From assembly GCA_044361595.1 (NCBI GenBank), contig JBIKIN010000005.1, positions 62,001 through 126,000 of the forward strand: a stretch of 64,000 nucleotides of DNA, in the 5' to 3' direction. Shown here piece by piece: positions 26,663 through 35,339 of this stretch; the first letter of the stretch is position 1; the number at the start of each line of letters is the position of its first letter. The translations under genes and the position numbers were made by a program. The notes beneath the pieces were generated by a model. It was not told the DNA's origin. It searched no databases and was given only the letters and a program-made list of their open reading frames with translations. This DNA is from Pseudopedobacter sp044361595. Its GTDB lineage: Bacteria; Bacteroidota; Bacteroidia; Sphingobacteriales; Sphingobacteriaceae.

Positions 26663-27442
26663 TTAATCATCCTCCATTGGTGTATTTCGCAAAGTAACTG
26701 GCTTACTTTTTCCTTTCATTTTTAGGTTTAAAAGCTCTACTAATACAGAAAAAGCCATTGCAAAATAGATATATCCTTTTGGAATATGCTGTTCAAATCC
26801 TTCGGCAAGTAATGATACTCCTATTAAAAGTAAGAATGATAGTGCTAACATTTTAACAGTTGGGTGGTCGTTTACAAAATTGGAAATTGCCGATGCTGAA
26901 AACATCATTACAATTACTGCTATAATTACGGCAGCTATCATTACCAAAATTTCATCGGCCATACCTACTGCGGTAATTACAGAGTCTAGCGAAAAAACAA
27001 CATCTAAAATTAATATTTGAACTATTACACCAATAAAAGAGTATGTTTTTTTAATTTCTGTTTCTGAGTTATCTCCTTCTAATTTCTCGTGAATCTCGTG
27101 AGTGCTTTTGTAAATTAAGAACAAACCACCAATAATTAATATTAAATCTCGGCCGCTAATAGCCATTTTTTCTAAAAGGTGCTCATCAGTTACGTTTATT
27201 AAGTTCCCTATATTAAACAATGGAGATGTTAAACTCATTACCCAATTTAATGATAATAGCAGTAACACTCTGGTTATCATGGCTAGGGCCAGCCCAATTT
27301 GTCTTCCTTTTTTTTGTTGATCTGCAGGTAATTTGCCCGATAGGATAGAGATAAAAACGATATTATCTATTCCAAGAACTATTTCTAGAACGGTTAATGT
27401 TAAAAGTGAAATCCAAATTTCTGGATTGGCAAGAAAGTCCAT
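26663..27442 (-). CDS. TerC-family membrane protein
   Basis: Integral inner-membrane protein of 259 residues with about seven helices. The TerC signature is clear: ISLLTLTVLEIVLGIDNIVF near residue 11 and ILDVVFSLDSVITAVGMADE near 144, each with the conserved acidic residues in the membrane (ExxLGxDN and DVVFSLDS). Members are thought to export metal ions such as manganese; tellurite resistance is the historical name. Monocistronic, with the DUF4097 operon terminator upstream. No other ter gene is present, so tellurite resistance need not be its role. Confidence 0.9.
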   Translation of the reverse strand: MDFLANPEIWISLLTLTVLEIVLGIDNIVFISILSGKLPADQQKKGRQIGLALAMITRVLLLLSLNWVMSLTSPLFNIGNLINVTDEHLLEKMAISGRDLILIIGGLFLIYKSTHEIHEKLEGDNSETEIKKTYSFIGVIVQILILDVVFSLDSVITAVGMADEILVMIAAVIIAVIVMMFSASAISNFVNDHPTVKMLALSFLLLIGVSLLAEGFEQHIPKGYIYFAMAFSVLVELLNLKMKGKSKPVTLRNTPMEDD

Positions 27443-27490
27443 GTTTAATAATTTGGGTCAAAAATAAGAAATGCTGAGCCATTTTTAATA

Positions 27491-27520
27491 AAAAAAAGAC
27501 GAAACTAAGTCTCGTCTTTT
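27491..27520 (-). terminator. Terminator of the ECF sigma operon
   Basis: On the minus strand AAAGACGA pairs with TCGTCTTT around a 9-base loop and is followed by a run of T residues (27497-27491). It lies about 20 bases past the stop of the DUF4097-like gene. Confidence 0.85.
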
Positions 27521-27541
27521 ATAGTGATAAAGAGGATTTCT

Positions 27542-28804
27542 TTAATTAAACTTTATCCCGCCATAATTAGACTTAATCACAATATTACCTTGAGGGGATT
27601 TACCATAATATCCTTTGTAAGATTTTGAGCTTGTCCATCCTTTTTCGCCATCGGCAGGAGTTTTTTCGGTTATTGTTACATTATCGTTATAACTTAAGCT
27701 GGCATAAGTTGTTCTAACATCAAAGTTAAAAGAGCTATTGTCTTCAAAATTTAAAGAAATTCCAGAGTAGTTTGCGTTAATGTTTAGCGATTTAAAGTCT
27801 TTTGATAAGGAGTTTACTTTAAAACCTCCAGAATAATTCATGCTTAGGGTAGAGGTACCGCTTAATGTTCCAATATTTGCACTACAGTAGTTTAAATTTC
27901 CGTTTAGGCCATTAACGTTGTCTATTTTTACCGAGCCATAGTTACAGCTTAAGGTAGCCTCATTTGCACTAACAAACTGAACCTTGGTGTAATTAGTGCG
28001 TACGTTTAGTTTGTTAGTTAAATTATTACCTTTCAAATCGCCATAGTTCATGTTAAGGGTAACATTTCCACCTAAATTTGGAAGCTCTATGGTAGTGTAA
28101 TTAGTTTTAAAATTGATGGCCATTTTAGCAGGCATATATACAGTATAAAAAATATCGGTTTTGTTTTGACCATTATTGCCGCCACTCCAATAGCTACTAG
28201 ACATCCAGCTGTTGCCGCTTTCTTGTTTTTCAATTATAGTTTTAAATGAGATTTGATTTGCAGCCTTACCATTAGTAATATTTACTGCGTCTAATAATTT
28301 TGTTGCCTTATCTTCAGAACTTGCAGTAACTTTAATTTCTACATCAACTTTAACCTCGTTTTTATCCCAAGTGTTAACTATAATTTTGCCGTAGCTATTA
28401 TTAATCAATAACAAATCATCAGAGTTTGCTGGGTAACTTTTGGTTAGTTTTTTAGTTTTAACAATACCGTCTAAATTCTTGTTAATTTCTATTTCAATAC
28501 TATTTATTGGAGAGATAGGTGGAATTGGCGGTATAGGTGGAATCTCTAATTCATCTAAAGATTTACCAATTTTCTTTAAATTTTCTTTAAACTCGACATT
28601 GGCAAAATCTAAACTTTTAAGTTTTTCGTTAAAGTTTTCAAAAGATTTTTCAAATTTCTTGGCCCATTCGTTCCATTCTTTTTCTTGTTTTTTTGCTTTT
28701 TCTAATTTCGAGTTAGGTTCATTTTCTTGTGCATTTGCACTCACCATACCCAAACCTAATAATAGGCCAATGGTTAAAAAGGTTGATTTATATAACTTGT
28801 TCAT
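27542..28804 (-). CDS. Secreted DUF4097-like putative adhesin
   Basis: A 420-residue exported protein. Signal peptide 1-25 (ending ANAQ), a charged helical stretch (about 26-90), a short proline ladder IPPIPPIPPISPI near 91, then a long repetitive beta domain (about 115-420) with motifs such as NYGDLKGNNLTNKLNVRTNY and NYSGISLNF, giving a beta-helix-like pattern as in DUF4097 putative adhesins. It is the last gene of the operon that starts with an ECF sigma factor and a one-helix membrane protein, and it overlaps the latter by 17 bases. It may be the surface output or a sensor of that system; this is inference from order. Confidence 0.75.
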   Translation of the reverse strand: MNKLYKSTFLTIGLLLGLGMVSANAQENEPNSKLEKAKKQEKEWNEWAKKFEKSFENFNEKLKSLDFANVEFKENLKKIGKSLDELEIPPIPPIPPISPINSIEIEINKNLDGIVKTKKLTKSYPANSDDLLLINNSYGKIIVNTWDKNEVKVDVEIKVTASSEDKATKLLDAVNITNGKAANQISFKTIIEKQESGNSWMSSSYWSGGNNGQNKTDIFYTVYMPAKMAINFKTNYTTIELPNLGGNVTLNMNYGDLKGNNLTNKLNVRTNYTKVQFVSANEATLSCNYGSVKIDNVNGLNGNLNYCSANIGTLSGTSTLSMNYSGGFKVNSLSKDFKSLNINANYSGISLNFEDNSSFNFDVRTTYASLSYNDNVTITEKTPADGEKGWTSSKSYKGYYGKSPQGNIVIKSNYGGIKFN

Positions 28805-29339
28805 TTTCTTGTTTTTTAAATTGTTTAACCTCGTTACTGATGTTGATTTGTTGATTTAAAAGATCTATTTGTAATTGCAAGTTCCGGATCATTGCTTTTA
28901 CTATTCGGTCTTTATTTGGCGAGCTTGCTAGCTCGTTTTTTAAAAAATTATATGCTTTTTCTAATTTTTCTTGTTCGGTAATAAAGCTTTGGTAAAGTTT
29001 TGGTTCTGTAGCGCTTAAATCTTTTAAAACTTCTTGTTTACTCTCTATCAAAGAAGAAAATTGAATTTCTTTTTTGGCATAAGCTGGGTTAATGTTTTCT
29101 AGTTTAAGCGATTGTTGTTTTTGGTAACTACCCCATAAAAAACCAAAACTTAAAACTATTATAAACAATGCAGCAATTTTAAATACTGTGATAAAAAGAT
29201 TTATAGTCCCACTTTTTTGTTGTTTCTTTTGGTGCAAATTAAGCTGCTCATCTAGTTTATCCCATACACCTTCTGGGGCATCATAAACATCAAATTTTTC
29301 TTTGTTGTTTTTTATAAAATTCTCTAGTTGCTCGCTCAT
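28788..29339 (-). CDS. One-helix membrane protein, putative anti-sigma factor
   Basis: A 183-residue protein with a cytoplasmic N-terminus (1-45, FIKNNKEKFDVYDAPEGVWDKL), one membrane helix (about 47-68, FITVFKIAALFIIVLSFGFL) and a coiled-coil outer part. The position directly after an ECF sigma gene (4-base overlap), the short cytoplasmic end and the single helix fit a Bacteroidota anti-sigma factor, although no zinc-binding ZAS motif (HxxxCxxC) is present. The partner and signal are unknown. Confidence 0.7.
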   Translation of the reverse strand: MSEQLENFIKNNKEKFDVYDAPEGVWDKLDEQLNLHQKKQQKSGTINLFITVFKIAALFIIVLSFGFLWGSYQKQQSLKLENINPAYAKKEIQFSSLIESKQEVLKDLSATEPKLYQSFITEQEKLEKAYNFLKNELASSPNKDRIVKAMIRNLQLQIDLLNQQINISNEVKQFKKQENEQVI

Positions 29340-29899
29340 CTTTCTATTCCTTTAGTTTTTAAAATCTCAATTAATTTCCTTTTTGCCCTTAAAAATTGGG
29401 TGCGTGATGTGTTTGTGCTAATCTTTAGAATTTGGCTAATCTCTTCGTGATCAAAACCTTCTAATAAATAAAGTGATAGCACCAATCTATATCCCTCTGG
29501 CAAAAGCATTATAGCTTCTTTTACTGTTTCTACTTTATAATTTATTTCTGCAATATTTTCGGCATGGTTTAAATCAACTATCTCTTCAATATCAACTTCT
29601 GCTATTTCCTCAAAAATCATTTTTCGTTTTCTAAGGCAATTAATCGCTTTATGAATCACAATTTGCTTTAGCCATAAACCAAAAGTTGTTTCTTGTCTAA
29701 AATCTTTAATCCTTGTAAAAGCATCAAAAAAAGCTTCTTGCAATACATCTTCTGCCTCGGCTGTATTATTTAAAATTCGTACACAAATGTTATACATAGC
29801 CTTTGCGTACAGCTTATAAAGCTCGTGATATGCCTTTCTTTCTCCTTTTTTGCATTCAACTACCAAGTTGTAATGCTTATCAATGTAAATAGCCTCCAA
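29336..29899 (-). CDS. ECF-type RNA polymerase sigma factor
   Basis: A 187-residue group 4 sigma-70 factor. Region 2 (about 22-90: YHELYKLYAKAMYNICVRIL, then AEDVLQEAFFDAFTRI) and region 4 (about 125-180: LLPEGYRLVLSLYLLEG, then HEEISQILKISTNTSRTQFL) are both complete. The frame opens with TTG at 29899; no ATG exists before region 2, so TTG is probably the real start. It heads the operon sigma - anti-sigma-like protein - DUF4097 protein with 4- and 17-base overlaps. Its own leader, including this TTG and the next eight codons, is copied at 39473-39610. Confidence 0.85.
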   Translation of the reverse strand: MEAIYIDKHYNLVVECKKGERKAYHELYKLYAKAMYNICVRILNNTAEAEDVLQEAFFDAFTRIKDFRQETTFGLWLKQIVIHKAINCLRKRKMIFEEIAEVDIEEIVDLNHAENIAEINYKVETVKEAIMLLPEGYRLVLSLYLLEGFDHEEISQILKISTNTSRTQFLRAKRKLIEILKTKGIER

Positions 29900-30016
29900 A
29901 TTCTTAAGCTTCTGTGTTAAAAGACAAGCAAGTTTTTTAAACGTTGCATCACAAGATAAAATAATTGTAAAAATTTATGAGCATAGGTTTTTAGATTAGT
30001 TTAGGAGGATAGATTT
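29876..30016 (-). repeat. ECF sigma leader, source copy of a duplication
   Basis: This stretch holds the promoter-proximal spacer and the first codons of the ECF sigma gene. By eye about 85% of its bases match 39473-39610, including TAGCCTCCAAATT and GATAAAATAATTGTAAAAAT. Both copies are directly followed by the structured repeat element in the same orientation. The duplication therefore covers leader plus element, about 250 bases. Confidence 0.75.
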
Positions 30017-30154
30017 GGGTGTTAACACCAGAAGAAAAATCTGGTGGTCAGGCTGCTGCGGGATTACGTAATTTATTTTTTGCGTTTAGAGGCAAACAAA
30101 TAAATGTGCCTAAAGTCCGCCCACTGGCTGAAAGCCCTTCGCATCCTTAACGCA
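30017..30154 (+). repeat. Structured intergenic repeat, copy C
   Basis: It starts GGGTGTTAACACCAG, forms the hairpin CCAGA-AGAAAAA-TCTGG, continues TCAGGCT, ACGTAATTTATT, ATAAATGTGCC and ends GCATCCTTAACGC. The rest of the spacer, 30155-30403, is AT rich and leads to the TPR regulator; no gene is visible there. Confidence 0.65.
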
Positions 30155-30403
30155 CAAGGGACTGTGGTAATTTAAACCCAAACAACACATTAGAAATTAG
30201 CGGCAACAAAATTCTAGTCTAAATCTATTTCGATAGTCGTTTTTCTAAACATAGAATATAAAATCAAAACAGCGAAAAAAGATAGATTAAATTGTTATAA
30301 AACTAGTAAAACTTAACACCTATAACTAACAATTATTTAACAAAAGGTTAATTTATTAGAAAGTAATTTTAACAATGTTTTTTTTGATTTAATTAAATTT
30401 TAC

Positions 30404-32038
30404 ATGAGGGTAAAAATTACGGTAATTCAAATTACTATATTATTTTGTTTATGCTTTTGTACAAATATTTTAGCAAATAATAATCAAAATTTAATCTTAA
30501 ATGAAACAGAGAAACTGTTACAATCTGAGCCAGACTCGGCTTTTAATATTTTAAACAAACTTCTTAGTGAATCCCTTAAACAAAAGGATAAAATGAAAAC
30601 TGCAATTTGTTATAGACAAATTGGCCTAATTTTTTATAATCATGGTGCTTTTACTCAAGCTCTAGAATGCTATAACAAAGCTGGAGAATTGTTTAAAAAT
30701 TTGGATAAACTTTCTTATGCAGAAAATTTAAACAAGATTGGACAAACTTATTATTACAATAGCAAGAGAACAACTGCCTTATTAAACTATAAAAAGGCGT
30801 TTGATATTTTCAAAAAAGCAGGCTATAAAAAAGGGTTAGCACAAACCTATGGCCTATTTGGGCAAATTTATGAAAAGGAAAAAAAATTAGACTCGGCTTT
30901 ATATTTTCAAAATTTAGCTCTAAAGGAATATATTAAAATTGATGACAAAAACGGAATAGCTAAAATAAACGAAAACTTAGGTAGTATATACGAAGATAAA
31001 GGTGAGTTTAAACTTGCGTTAACATTTTATCAAAAAGCTTTAAAAATTAATAAACAGGATAATAATCAAATTGCTCAAATAGAAATTTTGAACAATTTGG
31101 GAGATATGTTTAGAAAAACAAGTCAATATTCTATTGCTTTAAAATATACTATTGATGCAAAAAATTGGGCTATTAAATATAAAGATTTTTATGAACTGAG
31201 CAGTGCTTTTAGAGATATTGCCAAAACTTACAGCTTAATGGGTAAAGCTGATAGTGCTTATTTTTATAGTTTAGAAGAGAAAAAAATATACGCTCAAATA
31301 TTTACCGAAAGTTCTAATAGGCAAATGGCATTGCTTGAAACTATATTTTCTGTTCAAGAAAAAAACCAAGAAATATCAAATCTAGAAAACGAAAAGAAGA
31401 TGAATAGAATCACCATATTCGGTACTATCGTAATTATTTTTTTAGTTTTAATTATTGGTTTTAACATCATCAACAAACAAAAAATAAAAATAAATAATGA
31501 ATATAAGTTAGTAGAGAACAAGCGCCTTTTACATGAAACGGAAAAAAGAGCCTTGGAAATTGAACTCAATAATAAATTGATTAAAGAGGAGAGTTTAAAA
31601 CTTGAATTAGAACTTAAAAGCAAAGAATTAACAACACATACGCTACATATCATTCAAAAAAATCAGTTACTTGAAGAATTAAAATCTCAACTTAATACAA
31701 TACTAAAAGACGAAAAGAGAGACCAAAAAAAGGAAATTAAAACAGTTTTAAGTCTAATTAATCAAAATAACAATCAAGATAACAACTGGGAAGATTTTAG
31801 AATCGTTTTTGAGCAAGTACATGAAAAGTTTTTTACCGAGCTTAAAAAGAAAGCCAATAACTTAACTCCATCTGATTTCAGATTATTAGCACTCTTTAAA
31901 ATGAATTTAAACTCATCAGATATTGCTACCATGTTAGGTATTTCACAGGATAGTTTAAGAACTTCAAGATATCGCCTTAGACAAAAACTACAATTGGCAG
32001 AGGGAGAAAATTTACTTCAGTTTATACAGCAACTTTAA
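30404..32038 (+). CDS. TPR sensor with C-terminal LuxR-like HTH
   Basis: A 544-residue membrane regulator. Signal/anchor 1-24, then about six TPR repeats at 45-300 (GAFTQALECYNKAGELFKNL, GEFKLALTFYQKALKIN), one membrane helix at about 336-357, a long coiled coil (360-450), and a C-terminal helix-turn-helix (about 480-544: LTPSDFRLLALFKMNLNSSD, then IATMLGISQDSLRTSRYRL). This architecture is common in Bacteroidota, where the periplasmic TPR part senses and the cytoplasmic HTH acts, but the target is unknown. It ends 240 bases before the TonB-receptor operon on the same strand and could regulate it; this is inference. Confidence 0.82.
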   Translation: MRVKITVIQITILFCLCFCTNILANNNQNLILNETEKLLQSEPDSAFNILNKLLSESLKQKDKMKTAICYRQIGLIFYNHGAFTQALECYNKAGELFKNLDKLSYAENLNKIGQTYYYNSKRTTALLNYKKAFDIFKKAGYKKGLAQTYGLFGQIYEKEKKLDSALYFQNLALKEYIKIDDKNGIAKINENLGSIYEDKGEFKLALTFYQKALKINKQDNNQIAQIEILNNLGDMFRKTSQYSIALKYTIDAKNWAIKYKDFYELSSAFRDIAKTYSLMGKADSAYFYSLEEKKIYAQIFTESSNRQMALLETIFSVQEKNQEISNLENEKKMNRITIFGTIVIIFLVLIIGFNIINKQKIKINNEYKLVENKRLLHETEKRALEIELNNKLIKEESLKLELELKSKELTTHTLHIIQKNQLLEELKSQLNTILKDEKRDQKKEIKTVLSLINQNNNQDNNWEDFRIVFEQVHEKFFTELKKKANNLTPSDFRLLALFKMNLNSSDIATMLGISQDSLRTSRYRLRQKLQLAEGENLLQFIQQL

Positions 32039-32063
32039 ATCTTACTGCGCATATACAATTACC

Positions 32064-32200
32064 TAACATAACGGTAACAGAATGATAACGGCGTTTTTTT
32101 AAATCACATTTAACTGTAAATCAATTTTTTATAAAATAATTTTTAGACATGTTTACGGTTTGTCAACGGGAAGAAAAGGCTTGTAGCTCTTTTGTAACGG
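32064..32200 (+). promoter_or_regulatory. Cluster of TAACGG-type repeats before the phytase locus
   Basis: TAAC starts at 32064, 32075 and 32086, exactly 11 bases apart, each followed by AT, AG or GG; a further TAACGG begins at 32069. More copies are TTACGG 32153, CAACGG 32164 and TAACGG 32195. Direct repeats with an 11-base period are the layout of PhoB/PhoP binding sites, and the genes behind it are for phosphate release. The identity of the regulator is inference. Confidence 0.5.
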
Positions 32201-32206
32201 AGCAAA

Positions 32207-32238
32207 ATTGACAACTAATTTTTACTAATTAATCTTTG
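32207..32238 (+). promoter_or_regulatory. Possible -33/-7 promoter of the phytase-locus receptor
   Basis: ATTG (32207-32210) is separated by 19 bases from TAATCTTTG (32230-32238). It resembles TTTG-N19-TAnnTTTG but has one extra base inside the -7 element and one mismatch at -33. It lies 43 bases before the receptor ATG, downstream of the repeat cluster. Confidence 0.35.
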
Positions 32239-32280
32239 CTGAACAAACAAGACTTTAAATCACAAAAATTAATTAGAAGT

Positions 32281-35268
32281 ATGAAAAAGAATTACTCACA
32301 AATTATTTACCTCATAGAAAAGCTTAGGAGCCTACTCACTTTAATACTCCTTATTATTTCTTTAGGTGTTGCTGCAAAACCATTAGCAGATGATGCAGTA
32401 GTTAACGGAAGAATTAAAGACAAACTAACCGGCGAATATTTAATTGGCGTAAGTGTTCAAATTAAAGGAACAAACTTTAGAGCCACAACAAATACAGAAG
32501 GTTTTTTTAGATTCACTAATATCCCGACTGGTAACCAAACCTTAATAGTGTCTTATTTAGGCTTTACAACCAAAGAAGTAAATATTGTAGCTTCAAAGAC
32601 TACTCAAGAAGTGTTAGTAGAACTTGATGCAGCATCTAAAAATTTAAAAGAAGTTGTAATTACTGGTTTAAGAAGAAGTCAGATTCAAAGTATAAACCAA
32701 AAAAAGGAAGCTTTAAATATTAAAGAAGTAATAACTGCCGATGAAGCTGGCAGATTACCAGATATTAACGTTGCAGAAGCCACTCAAAGAGTTTCTGGTG
32801 TTTCTATCGAGACAGACAGAGGTGAAGGACAATTTGTGTCTATTAGAGGTATTCAACCATCACTTAATAACGTAACCTTAAATAATAGTACCCTTGCATC
32901 AACTAGAAACAGCAGAGCAACGGGTTTAGATTTATTACCTACAGAGATTATATCAAGTATTGAAGTGATTAAAACCAATACGCCTGATATGGAAGCAAAC
33001 GCTATTGGTGGTACAGTTAATATAGTAACTTTAACTGCATTTGATAAGCCTAAACCATTTGTTAATATTGCGTTAGATGGCTTAGTACAAACACAACAAG
33101 TTGATTTAAGCGGATTCGATAATACAAGAGCACCTTTTAGAGGAGCTGTAACCGCAGGAAAAAGATTTGGAAAGAATGAAAAATTTGGAGTGGTGGGTTC
33201 TGCAAACTTCTTCAGAAGAGATTTTAGCGCTTCTATACTTGACCCTGATGGATGGGAATTTAATAATTTTTTCTATCCAAACGAGACCGAATTACAAATT
33301 GAAGATAATGAAAGAGACCGTTTAGGTTTATCTGCCGATTTTGAATACCGTCCGTCTAAAACCAGTTCTGTTTATTTAAAAACATTATATACCCGTACAA
33401 GAGAGGTACAGCTAAATTCAGAATTTGAGATAACATTACAGATTGGTAGTGCCGTACCGCTTAACCAAACACCAACAACAGGTAGGTTTGCTAGAGCTTC
33501 TGGAGAATTAGATCAAGCAGAAACAGATGAAGTAGAAAATTTATATAGCTATACTTTGGGTACAAAAAATAGATTTGGCAAATTATCTACAGACGTTTAT
33601 GGTACTTTTTCTAGAGCCAGAACTAATTTAACTAATTTTGATGCAACTTTTGAAAATCCAGCTGCCACAGACCCAAGTTTATCATCAACCTATGATACTG
33701 GTCCGTTCTTTTTCAATATAACTCCAGAAAATTCTGCTTTTGCATCTGACCCAGAGAATTACAAGTTGAGAAACTTAAACTTCACAAAAGGTATTTTAAA
33801 TGAAAACATTTATGAGGTAAGTGCCGATTTAAAATACGATTTAAATATTGGTAAAACCAATGCTTTCATCAAATTTGGAGGTAGATACAGAGATAGATCA
33901 AAAAATTCTGACAGATCAAGAGATTCTTATGATTTAAGTTTTGGTGGAGTAACCATTCCAAACGCAAATGGTTATTCATTAACTCCATTCTATTTCCCAG
34001 TTTCAGTACCTGTACAAGGCGGTGCTACTCCTTATGTACAAGGTAGAGTTAACACTTTTAAGGATTTTATTAGTGATCCAACTAACGTAAACAATACATC
34101 AAGACTTCTTTTTGATAAATTAGTAACAGATCAACAATTATATTTAAATGATTTTAAAACAGGTGAAACAGTTACTGCTGGTTATGTAATGGGTGTTATA
34201 GACTTTAAAAAGTTAACTATTATTACAGGTTTAAGAGTAGAAAATACACAAACTAGATCTGAAAATACCGCAATAGCTACCAATAGAGGCATAGCTACAC
34301 CAAGTGTAAGCAACACAACTAATAGTTATACAAACTTTTTACCATCACTACAATTAAAATACAGCCCTACTAAAAACTTTATTGCTAGAGCAGCTTACAC
34401 CAATACGTTAGCTCGTCCTAATTATTCTGATTTATCAGGTGCAACAAATTTGAATTATACAGAATTACCTACAGCAGGCTTATTTACAGGTTCGGTAACT
34501 TTAGCAAACCCAAATTTAAAATCTTATTTATCAAGCAACTTAGATTTATCTTTTGAATATTACATTCCTAATGGTGGTATATTATCGGTAGGTGGGTTTT
34601 ACAAAAAAATTCAAAATCAAATCTATAGAATTGTTGAGGTTCAAAGAGATATTTTTTACGATGGAAGACAATATCAACAATTAACTTTTTCACAAACAGC
34701 TAATTCTAATGCCGCTGATTTGTATGGAATGGAATTTTCTTATGAGCAAACTTTAACATTTTTACCAGGATTGTTGAATGGTTTAGGTTTCTCTACAAAC
34801 TTTGCTTTGTTTGATTCTAAAGTAACTTTTCCAAATCGCCCTAACGAAGAATTACCATTATTTAGACAAGCTAGAAACGTTTATAATGGTGCTTTATATT
34901 ACCAAAAGAAAGGTTTCGAATTTAGAATTGCAACCAGCCATAGAAGTAATTTTTTAACTCAAGCTGCTACTCCACCGGCAATCAGACCAATATCACCAAT
35001 ACCAATACCATCACAAAATCTTACAAGCATAGAAAGAGCAGGTATTGCTGGATTTGGATTAAGCGAATTTGATAGATATGATGCAGCCCGTACAACTTAT
35101 GATGTGTCTGGTAAATATCAATTTCCAAAGAAAAAATTAAGTGTTTCTGCACAAATAAGAAACTTATCTAACGCTCCAGAACAAGGTTACCAAGGTTCTA
35201 CAAGCAGAATGGATAGACATGATTTAACCGGTAGAAGTTACTTTTTAGGTTTAGCATTAAATTTTTAA
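32281..35268 (+). CDS. TonB-dependent outer-membrane receptor
   Basis: About 995 residues. I use the ATG at 32281 (MKKNYSQ), since the codon at 32236 is TTG inside the leader. A signal peptide (to about 40) is followed by a carboxypeptidase-regulatory domain (about 45-125, GRIKDKLTGEYLIGVSVQIK), a plug domain with ADEAGRLPDINVAEATQRVS and SIRGIQPSLNNVTLNN, and a 22-strand barrel ending SYFLGLALNF with terminal Phe. The plug wording is of the TonB receptor type often found for sugar or phosphate-ester uptake. It is followed by two phosphatases and a phytase on the same strand, so inositol phosphates or their products are the likely cargo (inferred). Confidence 0.9.
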   Translation: MKKNYSQIIYLIEKLRSLLTLILLIISLGVAAKPLADDAVVNGRIKDKLTGEYLIGVSVQIKGTNFRATTNTEGFFRFTNIPTGNQTLIVSYLGFTTKEVNIVASKTTQEVLVELDAASKNLKEVVITGLRRSQIQSINQKKEALNIKEVITADEAGRLPDINVAEATQRVSGVSIETDRGEGQFVSIRGIQPSLNNVTLNNSTLASTRNSRATGLDLLPTEIISSIEVIKTNTPDMEANAIGGTVNIVTLTAFDKPKPFVNIALDGLVQTQQVDLSGFDNTRAPFRGAVTAGKRFGKNEKFGVVGSANFFRRDFSASILDPDGWEFNNFFYPNETELQIEDNERDRLGLSADFEYRPSKTSSVYLKTLYTRTREVQLNSEFEITLQIGSAVPLNQTPTTGRFARASGELDQAETDEVENLYSYTLGTKNRFGKLSTDVYGTFSRARTNLTNFDATFENPAATDPSLSSTYDTGPFFFNITPENSAFASDPENYKLRNLNFTKGILNENIYEVSADLKYDLNIGKTNAFIKFGGRYRDRSKNSDRSRDSYDLSFGGVTIPNANGYSLTPFYFPVSVPVQGGATPYVQGRVNTFKDFISDPTNVNNTSRLLFDKLVTDQQLYLNDFKTGETVTAGYVMGVIDFKKLTIITGLRVENTQTRSENTAIATNRGIATPSVSNTTNSYTNFLPSLQLKYSPTKNFIARAAYTNTLARPNYSDLSGATNLNYTELPTAGLFTGSVTLANPNLKSYLSSNLDLSFEYYIPNGGILSVGGFYKKIQNQIYRIVEVQRDIFYDGRQYQQLTFSQTANSNAADLYGMEFSYEQTLTFLPGLLNGLGFSTNFALFDSKVTFPNRPNEELPLFRQARNVYNGALYYQKKGFEFRIATSHRSNFLTQAATPPAIRPISPIPIPSQNLTSIERAGIAGFGLSEFDRYDAARTTYDVSGKYQFPKKKLSVSAQIRNLSNAPEQGYQGSTSRMDRHDLTGRSYFLGLALNF

Positions 35269-35278
35269 TTTTATTTTA

Positions 35279-35315
35279 TAAGAGGATGCATTTTCAATAA
35301 TGCTTCCTCTTATTT
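35279..35315 (+). terminator. Hairpin between receptor and first phosphatase
   Basis: TAAGAGGA-TGCAT (35279-35291) pairs with ATGCTTCCTCTTA (35300-35312), followed by TTTATTTAA. This could be a terminator or partial attenuator that lowers phosphatase transcription relative to the receptor, since the next gene has no other clear promoter. Confidence 0.65.
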
Positions 35316-35339
35316 ATTTAATGATTTAAATATCAAATT

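Noticed and set aside
32236..32280. Earlier start of the TonB receptor
   Set aside because: The first codon is TTG and the added 15 residues are polar leader sequence; the ATG at 32281 gives a proper start with a signal sequence.
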